Source: Aureibaculum sp. 2308TA14-22
Lineage (GTDB): Bacteria > Bacteroidota > Bacteroidia > Flavobacteriales > Flavobacteriaceae
NCBI RefSeq assembly: GCF_040538665.1
Contig: NZ_JBEWXT010000001.1
Span: 62,001-126,000 of the forward strand
DNA: 64,000 nt
Direction: 5' to 3'
A program made the translations under genes and the position numbers. Below are positions 54,262 to 62,094 of the stretch, piece by piece (position 1 is the stretch's first letter; every line of letters begins with the position of its first letter). Under the pieces are notes generated by a model. The model was not told where the DNA came from. It saw only the letters and a list, made by a program, of their open reading frames with translations, and searched no databases.

Positions 54262-54893
54262 GCCAAACCATTTTTAAGAGCATAAATAACCAAACCAATT
54301 CTGTTTTTTACTTCCAGCTTTTTAAAAAGTTGCTCTCGGTAGCCATCAATGGTTTTTGGGCTTAAATGCATAACATCGGCAATTTCCTTATAGGTCATTT
54401 CTGTACTGGCCAATTTTAAAAATTCCAGTTCCCTATCCAAAAGCTTTACTTCTTTTTTGTTACTTGGATGAAGAGAATGTACTAAAGTATCGGATACTTT
54501 TTTTGAGTGGTAATAACCTTCTTTAATTAAACTGTATAATGCTTCTTTTAAAATATCAGGATGAATATCTTTGAGCAAATACCCTTTAGCTCCGTTTTTA
54601 ATCATTTTTAAAATGGAGTTTTCATCATCATCCATAGATAAAGCCAATACTTTAATGCTTGGATAGTTTTCATTTAAAAACTTAGTAGTCTCTAAACCAT
54701 CCATAATGGGCATGTTTAAATCCATTAAAGCGATTTTGGGTAACTTAGCGTTGTCTTTAAGATTATCAATAAAAATCTTTCCATTTAAAGCATGCTGTGT
54801 TACTTCAAAATCTTCAAAGTTGTTAATTAGTCCTTTTAAAGATTGAGCAAAAAGGAGGTGGTCGTCTATTATGGCAACAGTATGTTTAGACAT
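54258..54893 (-). CDS. NarL-family response regulator (LuxR HTH)
   Basis: The protein has 211 residues. The receiver has VAIIDDHLLFAQSLKGLI, the phosphoacceptor Asp in IALMDLNMPIMDGLE and Lys in YLLKDIHPD. The LuxR HTH is DRELEFLKLASTEMTYKEIADVMHLSPKTIDGYREQLFKKL, in two halves. It pairs with the kinase whose stop overlaps its start by 8 bp. Upstream genes of the same cluster include two membrane-type proteins and a lipoprotein. A tandem palindrome motif at 57238 lies at the head of the cluster and may be its binding site. Confidence 0.92.
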   Translation of the reverse strand: MSKHTVAIIDDHLLFAQSLKGLINNFEDFEVTQHALNGKIFIDNLKDNAKLPKIALMDLNMPIMDGLETTKFLNENYPSIKVLALSMDDDENSILKMIKNGAKGYLLKDIHPDILKEALYSLIKEGYYHSKKVSDTLVHSLHPSNKKEVKLLDRELEFLKLASTEMTYKEIADVMHLSPKTIDGYREQLFKKLEVKNRIGLVIYALKNGLA

Positions 54894-55668
54894 CTTTTTT
54901 TAGTATTGGATAAGTTAATAATAGTGAAACTCCTTTATCTTTTTCAGATTTTAAATCAAATTTGGTATTAATCAGTTTAGCACGGCTTTTCATGTTTAAT
55001 AGTCCTGACCCTTTTTTAATAGAAGCCTCATCAAAACCGACTCCATAGTCTTGTACTTTTATTGTCAAATAATTACTGCTGTAAGTTGCAACAACTTCCA
55101 TTTTTTTGGTTTTAGAATGCTTTACTGAATTTGACAAAAATTCTTGGATAATCCTAAATAAAATAATTTCATCTTTTTGATCAATCGGAATAACATTTCC
55201 ATTTACCTTAAACGAAGCTTCTATAAAATTTAACCTATTAAAGCGATCAATTTCCAATTGTATGGCTTCATGTAAGCCTAAGTTTTTAACAGCTTCTGGA
55301 TTCAATAATTTCGACAACGACCGTATTTCTTGTAAACTTTTTGAAATTATTTCTCCGGTTTCTTGCACTATTGTCTTTTGTTCTTCAGTTAAATTGGGCT
55401 GCACAATATTCAGTTGCATCCTAGCTACAGAAAGCAATTGACCAACATTATCATGCAATTCCCAACTAATATTTTGCAACGTTTGTTCTTGTGTTTCTAA
55501 TTTTGATTTTATTATTTCTTCATCAAACTGCTGTTTGGCTACTTTTTGGTCATATAAAAACTTAATTTTTCTATTCTGAAAAACACTAAAAATAATAATG
55601 ATAACAACTACTAGCAGAACCACTGTTAGGCTTGCTATCAATATTAGTGTTGTTAAATTACCATCCAT
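54886..55668 (-). CDS. NarX/DesK-type sensor histidine kinase
   Basis: The protein has 260 residues. One transmembrane helix spans about 7-31 (TTLILIASLTVVLLVVVIII). The HisKA_3 dimerisation helix has ISWELHDNVGQLLSVARMQLNI with the phosphoacceptor His. The ATPase domain has FLSNSVKHSKT (N box), DYGVGFDEAS (G1) and GSGLLNMKSRAKLI (G2). There is no periplasmic domain, so it senses through its membrane helix or a partner; the small 58-residue membrane protein upstream resembles its N-terminus. Confidence 0.92.
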   Translation of the reverse strand: MDGNLTTLILIASLTVVLLVVVIIIIFSVFQNRKIKFLYDQKVAKQQFDEEIIKSKLETQEQTLQNISWELHDNVGQLLSVARMQLNIVQPNLTEEQKTIVQETGEIISKSLQEIRSLSKLLNPEAVKNLGLHEAIQLEIDRFNRLNFIEASFKVNGNVIPIDQKDEIILFRIIQEFLSNSVKHSKTKKMEVVATYSSNYLTIKVQDYGVGFDEASIKKGSGLLNMKSRAKLINTKFDLKSEKDKGVSLLLTYPILKKDV

Positions 55669-55693
55669 AAATTCATTCTCTTATCCTATAAAG

Positions 55694-55870
55694 TTAGGGT
55701 TCTTCTTTGTAAATGGACAATTTATTTTTAATTACATTTCTTAATGAGTCATTATCTTCTAATAATTTATTTTTTTTGTGCTGAAAAATGCTGAATAACA
55801 ATACCATAGCTATTACAGCTATTAACACCACAAGTGTACTTATCAATATGACTATTCTTTCTTGCTCCAT
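55694..55870 (-). CDS. 58-residue membrane protein resembling the kinase N-terminus
   Basis: ATG at 55870 overlaps the upstream gene by 19 bp. It has one helix (IVILISTLVVLIAVIAMVLL) followed by FSIFQHKKNKLLEDNDSL. The kinase downstream (54886) has FSVFQNRKIKFLYDQKVA after its own helix. The likeness suggests a duplicated, truncated kinase N-terminus or a small partner for it. No family name. Confidence 0.6.
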   Translation of the reverse strand: MEQERIVILISTLVVLIAVIAMVLLFSIFQHKKNKLLEDNDSLRNVIKNKLSIYKEEP

Positions 55871-56517
55871 ATAAATCCAAAAGTAAAAACTGAGTACATG
55901 GCAATTGCCAATATATGATTTATTAAAAACATTTTTTGAAGTGCTTTATCGGCCAATGCGTAATTATTTACAACCACCGTAAACGGTATAATAGATGTGT
56001 AATAAACTAATAACCCTACACTTAACCAAAAAGATACAGATCGGTGAAATCTAATTACTTTTTCAGACTGCAACAGCTCAATAAAATAGAAAATAACACA
56101 GATGGTTAAAAATAGAGAACCTATAATGTCAGGATATTTTGAATATTCCGTAAGAAAATCCTGAATAAATATCCAATTGATTATTGAAATTACAATAAAG
56201 CTTAAAAAAAAGATTTTGATAGCGTTTCTATACTTTTTGGTTTCTAATGCTTTATAATAAATGTAGTAAAATATAGGGTAAACGATAATATATAATAAAT
56301 TGTATAAACCTAAATTATATTTTACGCCATTTTCATCCATATAATATATATTCCACTCAATATAAAACGCCCCTATTATCTCAGTAATTACAATAAGCCA
56401 AAGTACAATTAAGAAGTACTTAAAGGGCGTATTTTTATATTTGAAATAATAGATAGTCCCAAAAATGGCAGCTATTATTTCAGAAATTAATACGGCATGC
56501 ATATAAAATTTAAGCAT
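55852..56517 (-). CDS. Multi-spanning membrane protein of unknown function
   Basis: The protein has 221 residues with about seven predicted helices and few charges in the membrane part. The first helix is LISEIIAAIFGTIYYFKYK and the last ends WSKKE. There is no recognised motif, but it resembles the 7-helix sensory modules seen beside two-component genes. It is 29 bp downstream of the lipoprotein gene and upstream of the small membrane protein, kinase and regulator, so it may feed a signal to the kinase (inference). Confidence 0.7.
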   Translation of the reverse strand: MLKFYMHAVLISEIIAAIFGTIYYFKYKNTPFKYFLIVLWLIVITEIIGAFYIEWNIYYMDENGVKYNLGLYNLLYIIVYPIFYYIYYKALETKKYRNAIKIFFLSFIVISIINWIFIQDFLTEYSKYPDIIGSLFLTICVIFYFIELLQSEKVIRFHRSVSFWLSVGLLVYYTSIIPFTVVVNNYALADKALQKMFLINHILAIAMYSVFTFGFIWSKKE

Positions 56518-56546
56518 ATAATTAGAATACTAACCAGTTATTTTTA

Positions 56547-57179
56547 TCAATTAGGTGGACTTCCTTGACTTTTGTTATACAATAAACCCTCATCACCATC
56601 TAAAGTAGTTAAAGAAAAGAATCCTGCTTTATCCATTTGTTGGTTTTGAGAAGGCGTATAACGGCCACTGCTTAAAATTGTTTTTAAAAACAGAGGTTGT
56701 GTTTTATCATCAATCGTTTCTAAAGTATAACCAGATTGCTTTCCTTTATTTTCAGTGGTTGGTGCTATAAAAAAGGTTTGATGATTTTTTTGTTTACCCT
56801 CATCATCACCATAGACACTAAAATAAAATTGAAGCCCTTCAGGGGTGATATCATTTTCAGCAGATCTTTTTTCAACATAAGCGATATAATTTTTTAAGGT
56901 TTTAAGATCAAACCAAACCCTACGCGTGTCATTAAAATTTTCATCTTTATATATTGCTTGGAGAGTGTCTTTAAGAATATTAAGACGCTGTTCTTCATAA
57001 TTTTTATAGATTTCAACAGCTTTTTCAGTTTTAATAATGTGAGCTAACATTTCTTTGGTAGGTTTTTGATTTTCATGACGAGGTTTTTGATCCTGACATG
57101 AAATTAATAAAGAAGTTGCTGCCAAATAGAGTAAAAAAGAATACTTGATTTTGGAGTTTAAAAATTTGAGATTGTTCAT
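56547..57179 (-). CDS. Lipoprotein of unknown function heading the two-component cluster
   Basis: The start at 57179 (MNNLKFLNSKIKYSFLLYLAATSLLISC) gives a lipoprotein signal, Cys28; the longer frame adds ten residues. The protein has 210 residues, with RVWFDLKTLKNYIAYVEKRSAENDITPEGLQFYFSVYGDDE, in parts, and a Gly/Pro tail. There is no known domain. It is the first gene of the cluster, 59 bp after a pair of palindromes, so it is a candidate sensor lipoprotein. Confidence 0.7.
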   Translation of the reverse strand: MNNLKFLNSKIKYSFLLYLAATSLLISCQDQKPRHENQKPTKEMLAHIIKTEKAVEIYKNYEEQRLNILKDTLQAIYKDENFNDTRRVWFDLKTLKNYIAYVEKRSAENDITPEGLQFYFSVYGDDEGKQKNHQTFFIAPTTENKGKQSGYTLETIDDKTQPLFLKTILSSGRYTPSQNQQMDKAGFFSLTTLDGDEGLLYNKSQGSPPN

Positions 57180-57237
57180 AATTAGTGTTTTAAGATTATG
57201 TTTCTGCAAATTACAAATAAATATGATTGCTTTAAAA

Positions 57238-57274
57238 GGGGATTTTTCCCCTTTTTTATTCGGGTGAAAATCCC
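57238..57274. promoter_or_regulatory. Tandem palindromes GGGGATTTTTCCCC and GGGTGAAAATCCC
   Basis: Two GGG-W-CCC palindromes (57238-57251, 57262-57274), centres 23.5 bp apart, upstream of the lipoprotein/two-component cluster. The match to 26781-26817 in motif order, spacing and gene orientation points to a shared regulator. Confidence 0.65.
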
Positions 57275-57315
57275 CCGATAAATTAAGGGTTTTACCTCTT
57301 GTTTCACTTTAGTTA

Positions 57316-57474
57316 ATGCCCCACATTTGTACCAGAAAAATAGTTGAAAGAAAAATTCTTAGACGTGTAATATATCTTTCTAATTGCTATGGAAATGGTT
57401 GCTGTGAAGATAGTAGCTATGGAAATTTAGAATGGGAAAATTGCTATGAAAACCCATTGTTTGACATTATTTGA
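57316..57474 (+). CDS. Possible small Cys-rich peptide, 52 residues
   Basis: The frame runs from ATG 57316 to TGA 57474. It reads MPHICTRKIVERKILRRV, then YLSNCYGNGCCEDSSYGNLE and WENCYENPLFDII. It has four Cys in its C-terminal half (five in all) and no double-glycine leader or signal peptide. A promoter-like TTG-N20-CACATTTG would start transcription after the ATG, which argues against this start. Reported as a doubtful frame. Confidence 0.25.
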   Translation: MPHICTRKIVERKILRRVIYLSNCYGNGCCEDSSYGNLEWENCYENPLFDII

Positions 57475-57591
57475 GTTAACAATCAGCAAAATTAGGCTAA
57501 GTTTAGTAGGTTTAGCATTATTTTGCACCAAGAGGGGTAATTTACAGTCTAAGGATTTTTTATTTTTTAAACAAAGCATCAAATTACTAAA

Positions 57592-57639
57592 TATAAAAAA
57601 CTTGCATTATCCTTTAAATTAAAAGGGAATGCAAGTTTT
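57592..57639 (-). terminator. Terminator of the DoxX gene
   Basis: ACTTGCATT pairs with AATGCAAGT and an inner CCTTT/AAAGG continues the stem. On the minus strand it is followed by TTTTTTATATTT. Confidence 0.85.
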
Positions 57640-57662
57640 ACATTTATGATAGAATACTATTT

Positions 57663-58046
57663 TTAAACAGTTTTTCTCTCATTTATAGCTAAACCAGCCA
57701 ATGTGGTTAATAGCATAATGTGAATCATTATATTCATCCAATTACCTGAAGGAATGTGTACTAAAACCAAAGCCATTAGCATTATAAATGCTAAAAAAGC
57801 ATAAGCATATAATAGTTGTTTATTTAGTAAAACCAAAATTCCAGCTAATAACTCTAAAGCCGCCAATACGGCTCCCAAAGCATAAGTTCCAGTATCTCCT
57901 AAAAATGCGAGTCCGCTAACTTTTAGAAAATCAGCCATATTTTGTAGACCAACGCCTCCAAGGAAACCTTCGATGAATTTTTCTAATCCACCCCAAATAA
58001 ATAAAAGAGCAATTCCTATTCTAATTACTATATTTCCTATATCCAT
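57663..58046 (-). CDS. DoxX-family membrane protein
   Basis: The protein has 127 residues with four helices, the normal DoxX length. GNIVIRIGIALLFIWGGLEKFIEGFLG, in parts, and LGAVLAALELLAGILVLL are the DoxX pattern. DoxX-like proteins are thiosulfate:quinone oxidoreductase-related or stress-linked membrane subunits; this member's activity is unknown. It lies 22 bp downstream of an AhpD-like gene and near an AraC regulator. Confidence 0.88.
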   Translation of the reverse strand: MDIGNIVIRIGIALLFIWGGLEKFIEGFLGGVGLQNMADFLKVSGLAFLGDTGTYALGAVLAALELLAGILVLLNKQLLYAYAFLAFIMLMALVLVHIPSGNWMNIMIHIMLLTTLAGLAINERKTV

Positions 58047-58068
58047 AATAGTTGTATTTAAAATTTAA

Positions 58069-58611
58069 TTATAGTTCTTCTGCAAGTGGAAAGTCAATTT
58101 CAAATCCTGCTAAATTGTGTATGTAGTTACTTATTATTTTATCTCCGATGATAATAACAACATCTATCATGTTAGCTTCTGTATAACCTGCATTAAAGAA
58201 ATTGCTTTTTATTTCCTCCGAGACATTCCCTTTATTTGATACTGCAGCCAAAGTAAACTCAGCCAACGCATTCAATTTTTCATCAAAAGAAGCTGTCCCT
58301 TTTCTTAATTCGATAATCTGCTCATCATTAAATCCATTCATTTTGCCTAAAGCGGTGTGTGCAGATTGACAATAACGACAACCGTTATATTGACTTACCA
58401 CTAAATTGATAACTTCACGCTCTTTTGCTTTTAATGTAGATTTTCTATTTTGAAGAGCAAGATAATCAGGTAATGCTGTTTCGTTTTTTGCATAATAAGC
58501 ATATAGATTAGGTACAAAACCTAAATTGCTTTTAAGCGAATCAAAAATTGCTTGATTATTAGTAGATACTTCTTCTCTTGTTGGTACTGTAAAATTTGTT
58601 GTTGTTTCCAT
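58069..58611 (-). CDS. Carboxymuconolactone decarboxylase/AhpD-like peroxidase family
   Basis: The protein has 180 residues. The redox motif GCRYCQSAHTALG (CxxC-x2-H) at about residues 78-90 matches AhpD-type alkyl hydroperoxide reductases. It contains the EVINLVVSQYNGC lead-in and VSEEIKSNFFNAGYTEANMIDVV, in parts. Likely acts on thiol or peroxide stress with DoxX downstream. A -7 box TACATTTG lies on the minus strand (58657-58650). Confidence 0.9.
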   Translation of the reverse strand: METTTNFTVPTREEVSTNNQAIFDSLKSNLGFVPNLYAYYAKNETALPDYLALQNRKSTLKAKEREVINLVVSQYNGCRYCQSAHTALGKMNGFNDEQIIELRKGTASFDEKLNALAEFTLAAVSNKGNVSEEIKSNFFNAGYTEANMIDVVIIIGDKIISNYIHNLAGFEIDFPLAEEL

Positions 58612-58649
58612 TTTATACTGTTTTAAAGATTTATATTATTTTAACAGTA

Positions 58650-58657
58650 CAAATGTA
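58650..58657 (-). promoter_or_regulatory. -7 box TACATTTG of the AhpD-DoxX pair
   Basis: TAnnTTTG on the minus strand, 39 bp before the AhpD-like start. No TTG at -33, as expected if an activator is needed; imperfect palindromes at 58675-58697 lie just upstream. Confidence 0.5.
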
Positions 58658-58717
58658 TGGCGAGGTTAACACCAGATAGTTATCTAGAATTCCTAGTGTG
58701 TTGGCAATAATTCCTTT

Positions 58718-59542
58718 TTATGGCAAATTTCTAAATTCTGAAGGTGAAATATGCTCAATATTTTTAAAAAAGCGGCTAAATACCTGCACATCAGTAAACC
58801 CTAACTCATAACCAATTTCAGAAATGGTTTTATCAGTATAGGTTAGCAATCGTCTTGCTTCTAACATAATTCTATGCTTTATATAATATAAAGGAGTTTT
58901 GTTTCCTGCTTTTTTAAAAAGATTAGTTAACGTTTTAGGAGATTTATTAAGCATGTCTGCGTAATCCGAAACGGAATGATTTTCTTTAAAATGTGTCTCA
59001 ACTAAATAGTTATATTCTCTAATGATATCTATATTACTTTCTTCTTTTTGAAAATAATTGCTTTGTAACTTGTATATTCTTGTGCATAGAATAAGTATTC
59101 GTTTGACCATCATTTGTAGCATTTCTAACTGTAAATTATCCTTAGAATTAAATTCTATTTGCAACATTTTTAAAACGGTTTGCAGTATTTCAATATTTTC
59201 ACCATCTGGTTTTATTACTGGAAGGTTTGAAGCTCCATAATATAATATTCCTTTGCAACCAACTTCACTATCATGATCTAAAATGCAGTAAAAAGATCTA
59301 TTCCATCTTATAAGATGCAGTGTTTTTAAGTTGATAACTTCAATTTTATGAAACTCGGTAAGGCTAATAATGTCATTTTTGTTAAATGTGTAATGTATAG
59401 CATCTATAATAAGCTGATTATTGTCCGAGGTAAACCATAACAGAGAGAGTTCGCTAGTTTTCGAAGTCTTTAATATATGACAGTTGTTAGAAGTTATTTC
59501 ATGAAGCTCAATAAAAGCTCCATTTTGGTTAGAAAATTTCAT
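58718..59542 (-). CDS. AraC-family transcriptional regulator
   Basis: The protein has 274 residues, no membrane segments. The N-terminal cupin-like sensing part spans 1-150. The C-terminal AraC domain: SVSDYADMLNKSPKTLTNLFKKA (first HTH) and ISEIGYELGFTDVQVFSRFFKNIEHISPSEFR, in parts (second HTH). It is transcribed toward the AhpD-DoxX genes, which lie 106 bp downstream and lack a good -33 box. It is therefore a likely activator of that pair. Confidence 0.9.
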   Translation of the reverse strand: MKFSNQNGAFIELHEITSNNCHILKTSKTSELSLLWFTSDNNQLIIDAIHYTFNKNDIISLTEFHKIEVINLKTLHLIRWNRSFYCILDHDSEVGCKGILYYGASNLPVIKPDGENIEILQTVLKMLQIEFNSKDNLQLEMLQMMVKRILILCTRIYKLQSNYFQKEESNIDIIREYNYLVETHFKENHSVSDYADMLNKSPKTLTNLFKKAGNKTPLYYIKHRIMLEARRLLTYTDKTISEIGYELGFTDVQVFSRFFKNIEHISPSEFRNLP

Positions 59543-59561
59543 TCCTGCTACTAATTAAACC

Positions 59562-60359
59562 CTAGCTTAAATTAAGCTGTATGTAGTGTCCTTCACTACC
59601 TCTTATATTAAAGACGGTATTATCTTCAAAAATTACATATTGCCCCTTGATGCCTTTTAAAACGCCTGAATAGTTTGGAGTTTTTCTTAGACTAAGGCTT
59701 TTTACTTTTGTTGGATATTGCAGTACAGGAAATTCAATATTAGTTTCCTTAATATGATTTTCTAAATAATAAGGTTTTGCTTCATCAGGAATAAATTTGG
59801 CTAGTTTTTCTTTTTCAGCAAGTAAATCAACATCAATAATATCGTTTGTTAGCATTTTACGCCAATTTGTTTTGTCGGAGATATGTTCTTTAAGTGCTAT
59901 TTCAGTAATTCCAGCCAAATACCTATTGGGAACTTCAACTATTTCTATAGCTTCATGTGCTCCTTGGTCAATCCATCGGGTTGGGACTTGAGCCTTACGT
60001 GTAACACCAACTTTTACATTGCTAGAATTTGCTAAATACACTATATGTGGTTGTAATTGCACTTTTTTTTCATATTCTAAATCACGATCTTCTTTACCTA
60101 GGTGTGCTGTACTTAATTCTGGTCTCATTATCCAATCTGCCGCTTGTGGGATGTCATAAAAGCAATTTTTACAAAAACCTTGACGATAAATAGGTTTGTC
60201 TAAATGACAGTTTAAACATTCATATTTTACAAAAGTAATTTCTAAGGTTTTGCCTAAAAGCTGATTTACATTTATAAAATCATTTTCTAATTGCAGGTAA
60301 TACTGAACTGGCGAGGCCAATTCGGTCATCATTTTTTGCAAAACGCCGCTATATTTCAT
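59562..60359 (-). CDS. DUF2797 protein (zinc-ribbon plus GIY-YIG-like fold)
   Basis: The protein has 265 residues. Residues 48-70 hold a CLNCH-x-CKNC zinc ribbon (YECLNCHLDKPIYRQGFCKNCF, in parts). Residues 106-150 contain HIVYLANSSNVKVGVTRKAQVPTRWIDQGA, resembling the GIY-YIG start (VYLA-x-VKVGVT). The family is found across Bacteroidota and Actinomycetes; function unknown. 13 bp separate it from purK. Confidence 0.85.
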   Translation of the reverse strand: MKYSGVLQKMMTELASPVQYYLQLENDFINVNQLLGKTLEITFVKYECLNCHLDKPIYRQGFCKNCFYDIPQAADWIMRPELSTAHLGKEDRDLEYEKKVQLQPHIVYLANSSNVKVGVTRKAQVPTRWIDQGAHEAIEIVEVPNRYLAGITEIALKEHISDKTNWRKMLTNDIIDVDLLAEKEKLAKFIPDEAKPYYLENHIKETNIEFPVLQYPTKVKSLSLRKTPNYSGVLKGIKGQYVIFEDNTVFNIRGSEGHYIQLNLS

Positions 60360-60372
60360 AAAATTTAACCTT

Positions 60373-61539
60373 TTAGGATTTCTGAGTACTTATAACTTTT
60401 ATTGTTTTCTTTACTTTTTCCGCAACCTTTCTCGCTTCGTCTAAATCTTGATGGACAATAGTTACATGACCCATTTTTCTGAACGGTTTTGTTATTTTTT
60501 TACCATAAATATGAGGTGTAACACCATCCATTTTTAAAATCGTTTCCATGTTTTCATAAACCACATTTCCCATGTAATCTTCATCACCTACCAAATTTAC
60601 CATAACACCACCAACTTTACTAGAAGTATCACCCAAAGGTAAATTTAAAATGGCTCTGATGTGTTGTTCAAATTGATTAGTAAAAGAAGCTTCAATACTG
60701 TAATGCCCACTATTATGAGGTCTTGGAGCTACTTCGTTGACCAGTATTTCGTCATCTTCAGTCAAAAACAGTTCTACCGCAAGCAATCCAACGTGCTTGA
60801 ATGCTTGTGCTACTTTCAAAGCAATAAATTCTGCATTTTTTGCTATTTGCTTAGGGATTCTTGCTGGACAAATTACATATTCAACTTGATTGGCTTCAGG
60901 GTGGAATTCCATTTCAACAACGGGATATGTTTTTAAGTCACCATTAGGATTTCGAGCAACAATTACCGCCAATTCATTTTTGAAAGGAATTAATTTTTCC
61001 GTGATACATTCCACATTAGGTAAGGTGTCCAAATCGGTATAGGTTCTAACAATTTTAACTCCTGTACCATCATAACCAAATTGAGCACTTTTCCAAACAA
61101 ACGGAAAATCAATGGTTTCATGTTTTAGAGCTGTTTTAATTTCGTCAGCGTAAGCATAACGGGAAAATTCAGCGGTTGGAATGTTATGGTCAACGTAAAA
61201 CAATTTCTGTTTTGATTTGTTCTGTATCGTTCTAATTGTTTTAGAACTAGGATAGACATTTATACCTTCATCCTCTAATTTTTCTAAGGCATCAACATTA
61301 ACATTTTCAATTTCAATAGTTAATGTATTTACTTGTTTGCCAAAATTATAAACAGTATCAAAATCGAGTAGGCTACCGACATGAAATTCATCACAAATAT
61401 TTGCACAAGGTGCATCTTTAGCAGCATCTAAAACACAGGTGTAAATATCAAATTTTTGAGTTTCTGTCAAAAGCATTTTACCTAATTGACCACCACCAAG
61501 AATACCTAACTTAAAATCTGAAGAAAAATAATTATTCAT
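60373..61539 (-). CDS. purK: 5-(carboxyamino)imidazole ribonucleotide synthase
   Basis: The protein has 388 residues. Rossmann-like start LGILGGGQLGKMLLTE; ATP-grasp domain with FPFVWKSAQFGYDGTGVKIV and EVAPRPHNSGHYSIEAS (catalytic/phosphate loop). PurK converts AIR, ATP and bicarbonate to N5-CAIR in purine synthesis. It begins one base after the stop of the lipoprotein gene at 61540 and is followed by the DUF2797 gene, so the three may form an operon. Confidence 0.96.
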   Translation of the reverse strand: MNNYFSSDFKLGILGGGQLGKMLLTETQKFDIYTCVLDAAKDAPCANICDEFHVGSLLDFDTVYNFGKQVNTLTIEIENVNVDALEKLEDEGINVYPSSKTIRTIQNKSKQKLFYVDHNIPTAEFSRYAYADEIKTALKHETIDFPFVWKSAQFGYDGTGVKIVRTYTDLDTLPNVECITEKLIPFKNELAVIVARNPNGDLKTYPVVEMEFHPEANQVEYVICPARIPKQIAKNAEFIALKVAQAFKHVGLLAVELFLTEDDEILVNEVAPRPHNSGHYSIEASFTNQFEQHIRAILNLPLGDTSSKVGGVMVNLVGDEDYMGNVVYENMETILKMDGVTPHIYGKKITKPFRKMGHVTIVHQDLDEARKVAEKVKKTIKVISTQKS

Positions 61540-61959
61540 TTAGAAATTTGTAATTAATAAAGTTTGACCATTATTTACAACCTTATACTCTTTAGCTCCA
61601 TATTTTGTTCCACTCTGTGGAGCACCTCCCAACGCCAATGCATATTTAGAATCGTCACAAGGGCATGTCATATTAAGTCCGTCAACGGTCATCTTACCAC
61701 ATTCACTTGGTGGCAAATTAGGGCAAGCCAAATCAAAAGCATAAAAAATATCGCTAGCACCGTGATACACGACTATACCTTTAATGCCTCCAGGAATTTC
61801 TACATAACCATTTACAAACAAAAGATTATTATTGGACGGGTTGTTTAAATACACAGTCTGATTCACTGCTACATTTGGCAAGATAGGATTGTCGTTATCT
61901 GAATCGGAACAATTTATAAATGTAAACAATAGTAAAAAAGCTACAACTATATTTTTCAT
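61540..61959 (-). CDS. Rieske-fold-like lipoprotein lacking the cluster ligands
   Basis: The protein has 139 residues with lipoprotein signal MKNIVVAFLLLFTFINC. DLACPNLPPSEC, MTCPCDDSKYALALGGAPQSG resembles a Rieske domain tail (C-x-H then C-x-x-H), but the His positions are Asn and Asp, so the usual 2Fe-2S cluster is unlikely. Remaining cysteines (ACP, SEC, CPC) could form disulfides. It directly precedes purK, with no gap; role unknown. Confidence 0.7.
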   Translation of the reverse strand: MKNIVVAFLLLFTFINCSDSDNDNPILPNVAVNQTVYLNNPSNNNLLFVNGYVEIPGGIKGIVVYHGASDIFYAFDLACPNLPPSECGKMTVDGLNMTCPCDDSKYALALGGAPQSGTKYGAKEYKVVNNGQTLLITNF

Positions 61960-62001
61960 TTAATATATTTTTTAAGGATTACAAATATAAGGCATACAAT
62001 G

Positions 62002-62029
62002 TTGAAATAATAAATATTTCGTATCTTTG
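62002..62029 (+). promoter_or_regulatory. Promoter of greA-HIT
   Basis: TTG at 62002-62004, 17-nt spacer, TATCTTTG at 62022-62029. The spacer is 2 nt shorter than the consensus. Confidence 0.65.
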
Positions 62030-62035
62030 TAGGCG

Positions 62036-62069
62036 AATCTCAACTCCGTTATATAGAGCTGGGATTTTT
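62036..62069 (+). promoter_or_regulatory. Terminator-like leader hairpin before greA
   Basis: AATCTCAACTC pairs with GAGCTGGGATT (10 of 11 pairs, one T-G) around CGTTATATA, ending in T5, between the promoter and the greA ATG. It may be an attenuator. Confidence 0.7.
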
Positions 62070-62094
62070 GTATTTTATTAAAAATGATTAAGTT

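Larger units (their letters stand above)
57210..57662. other. Intergenic stretch with palindromes, a short Cys-rich frame and a terminator
   Basis: It holds the tandem palindromes (57238-57274), a 52-codon plus-strand frame (57316-57474) of uncertain status, a possible promoter (TTG at 57299, CACATTTG at 57322-57329) and the terminator of the DoxX gene (57592-57639). No firm gene. Confidence 0.6.

Noticed and set aside
57385-57430. A 13-residue frame MEMVAVKIVAMEI in the 57 kb intergenic region
   Set aside because: Too short, driven by the GCTATGGAAAT repeat; no supporting signal.
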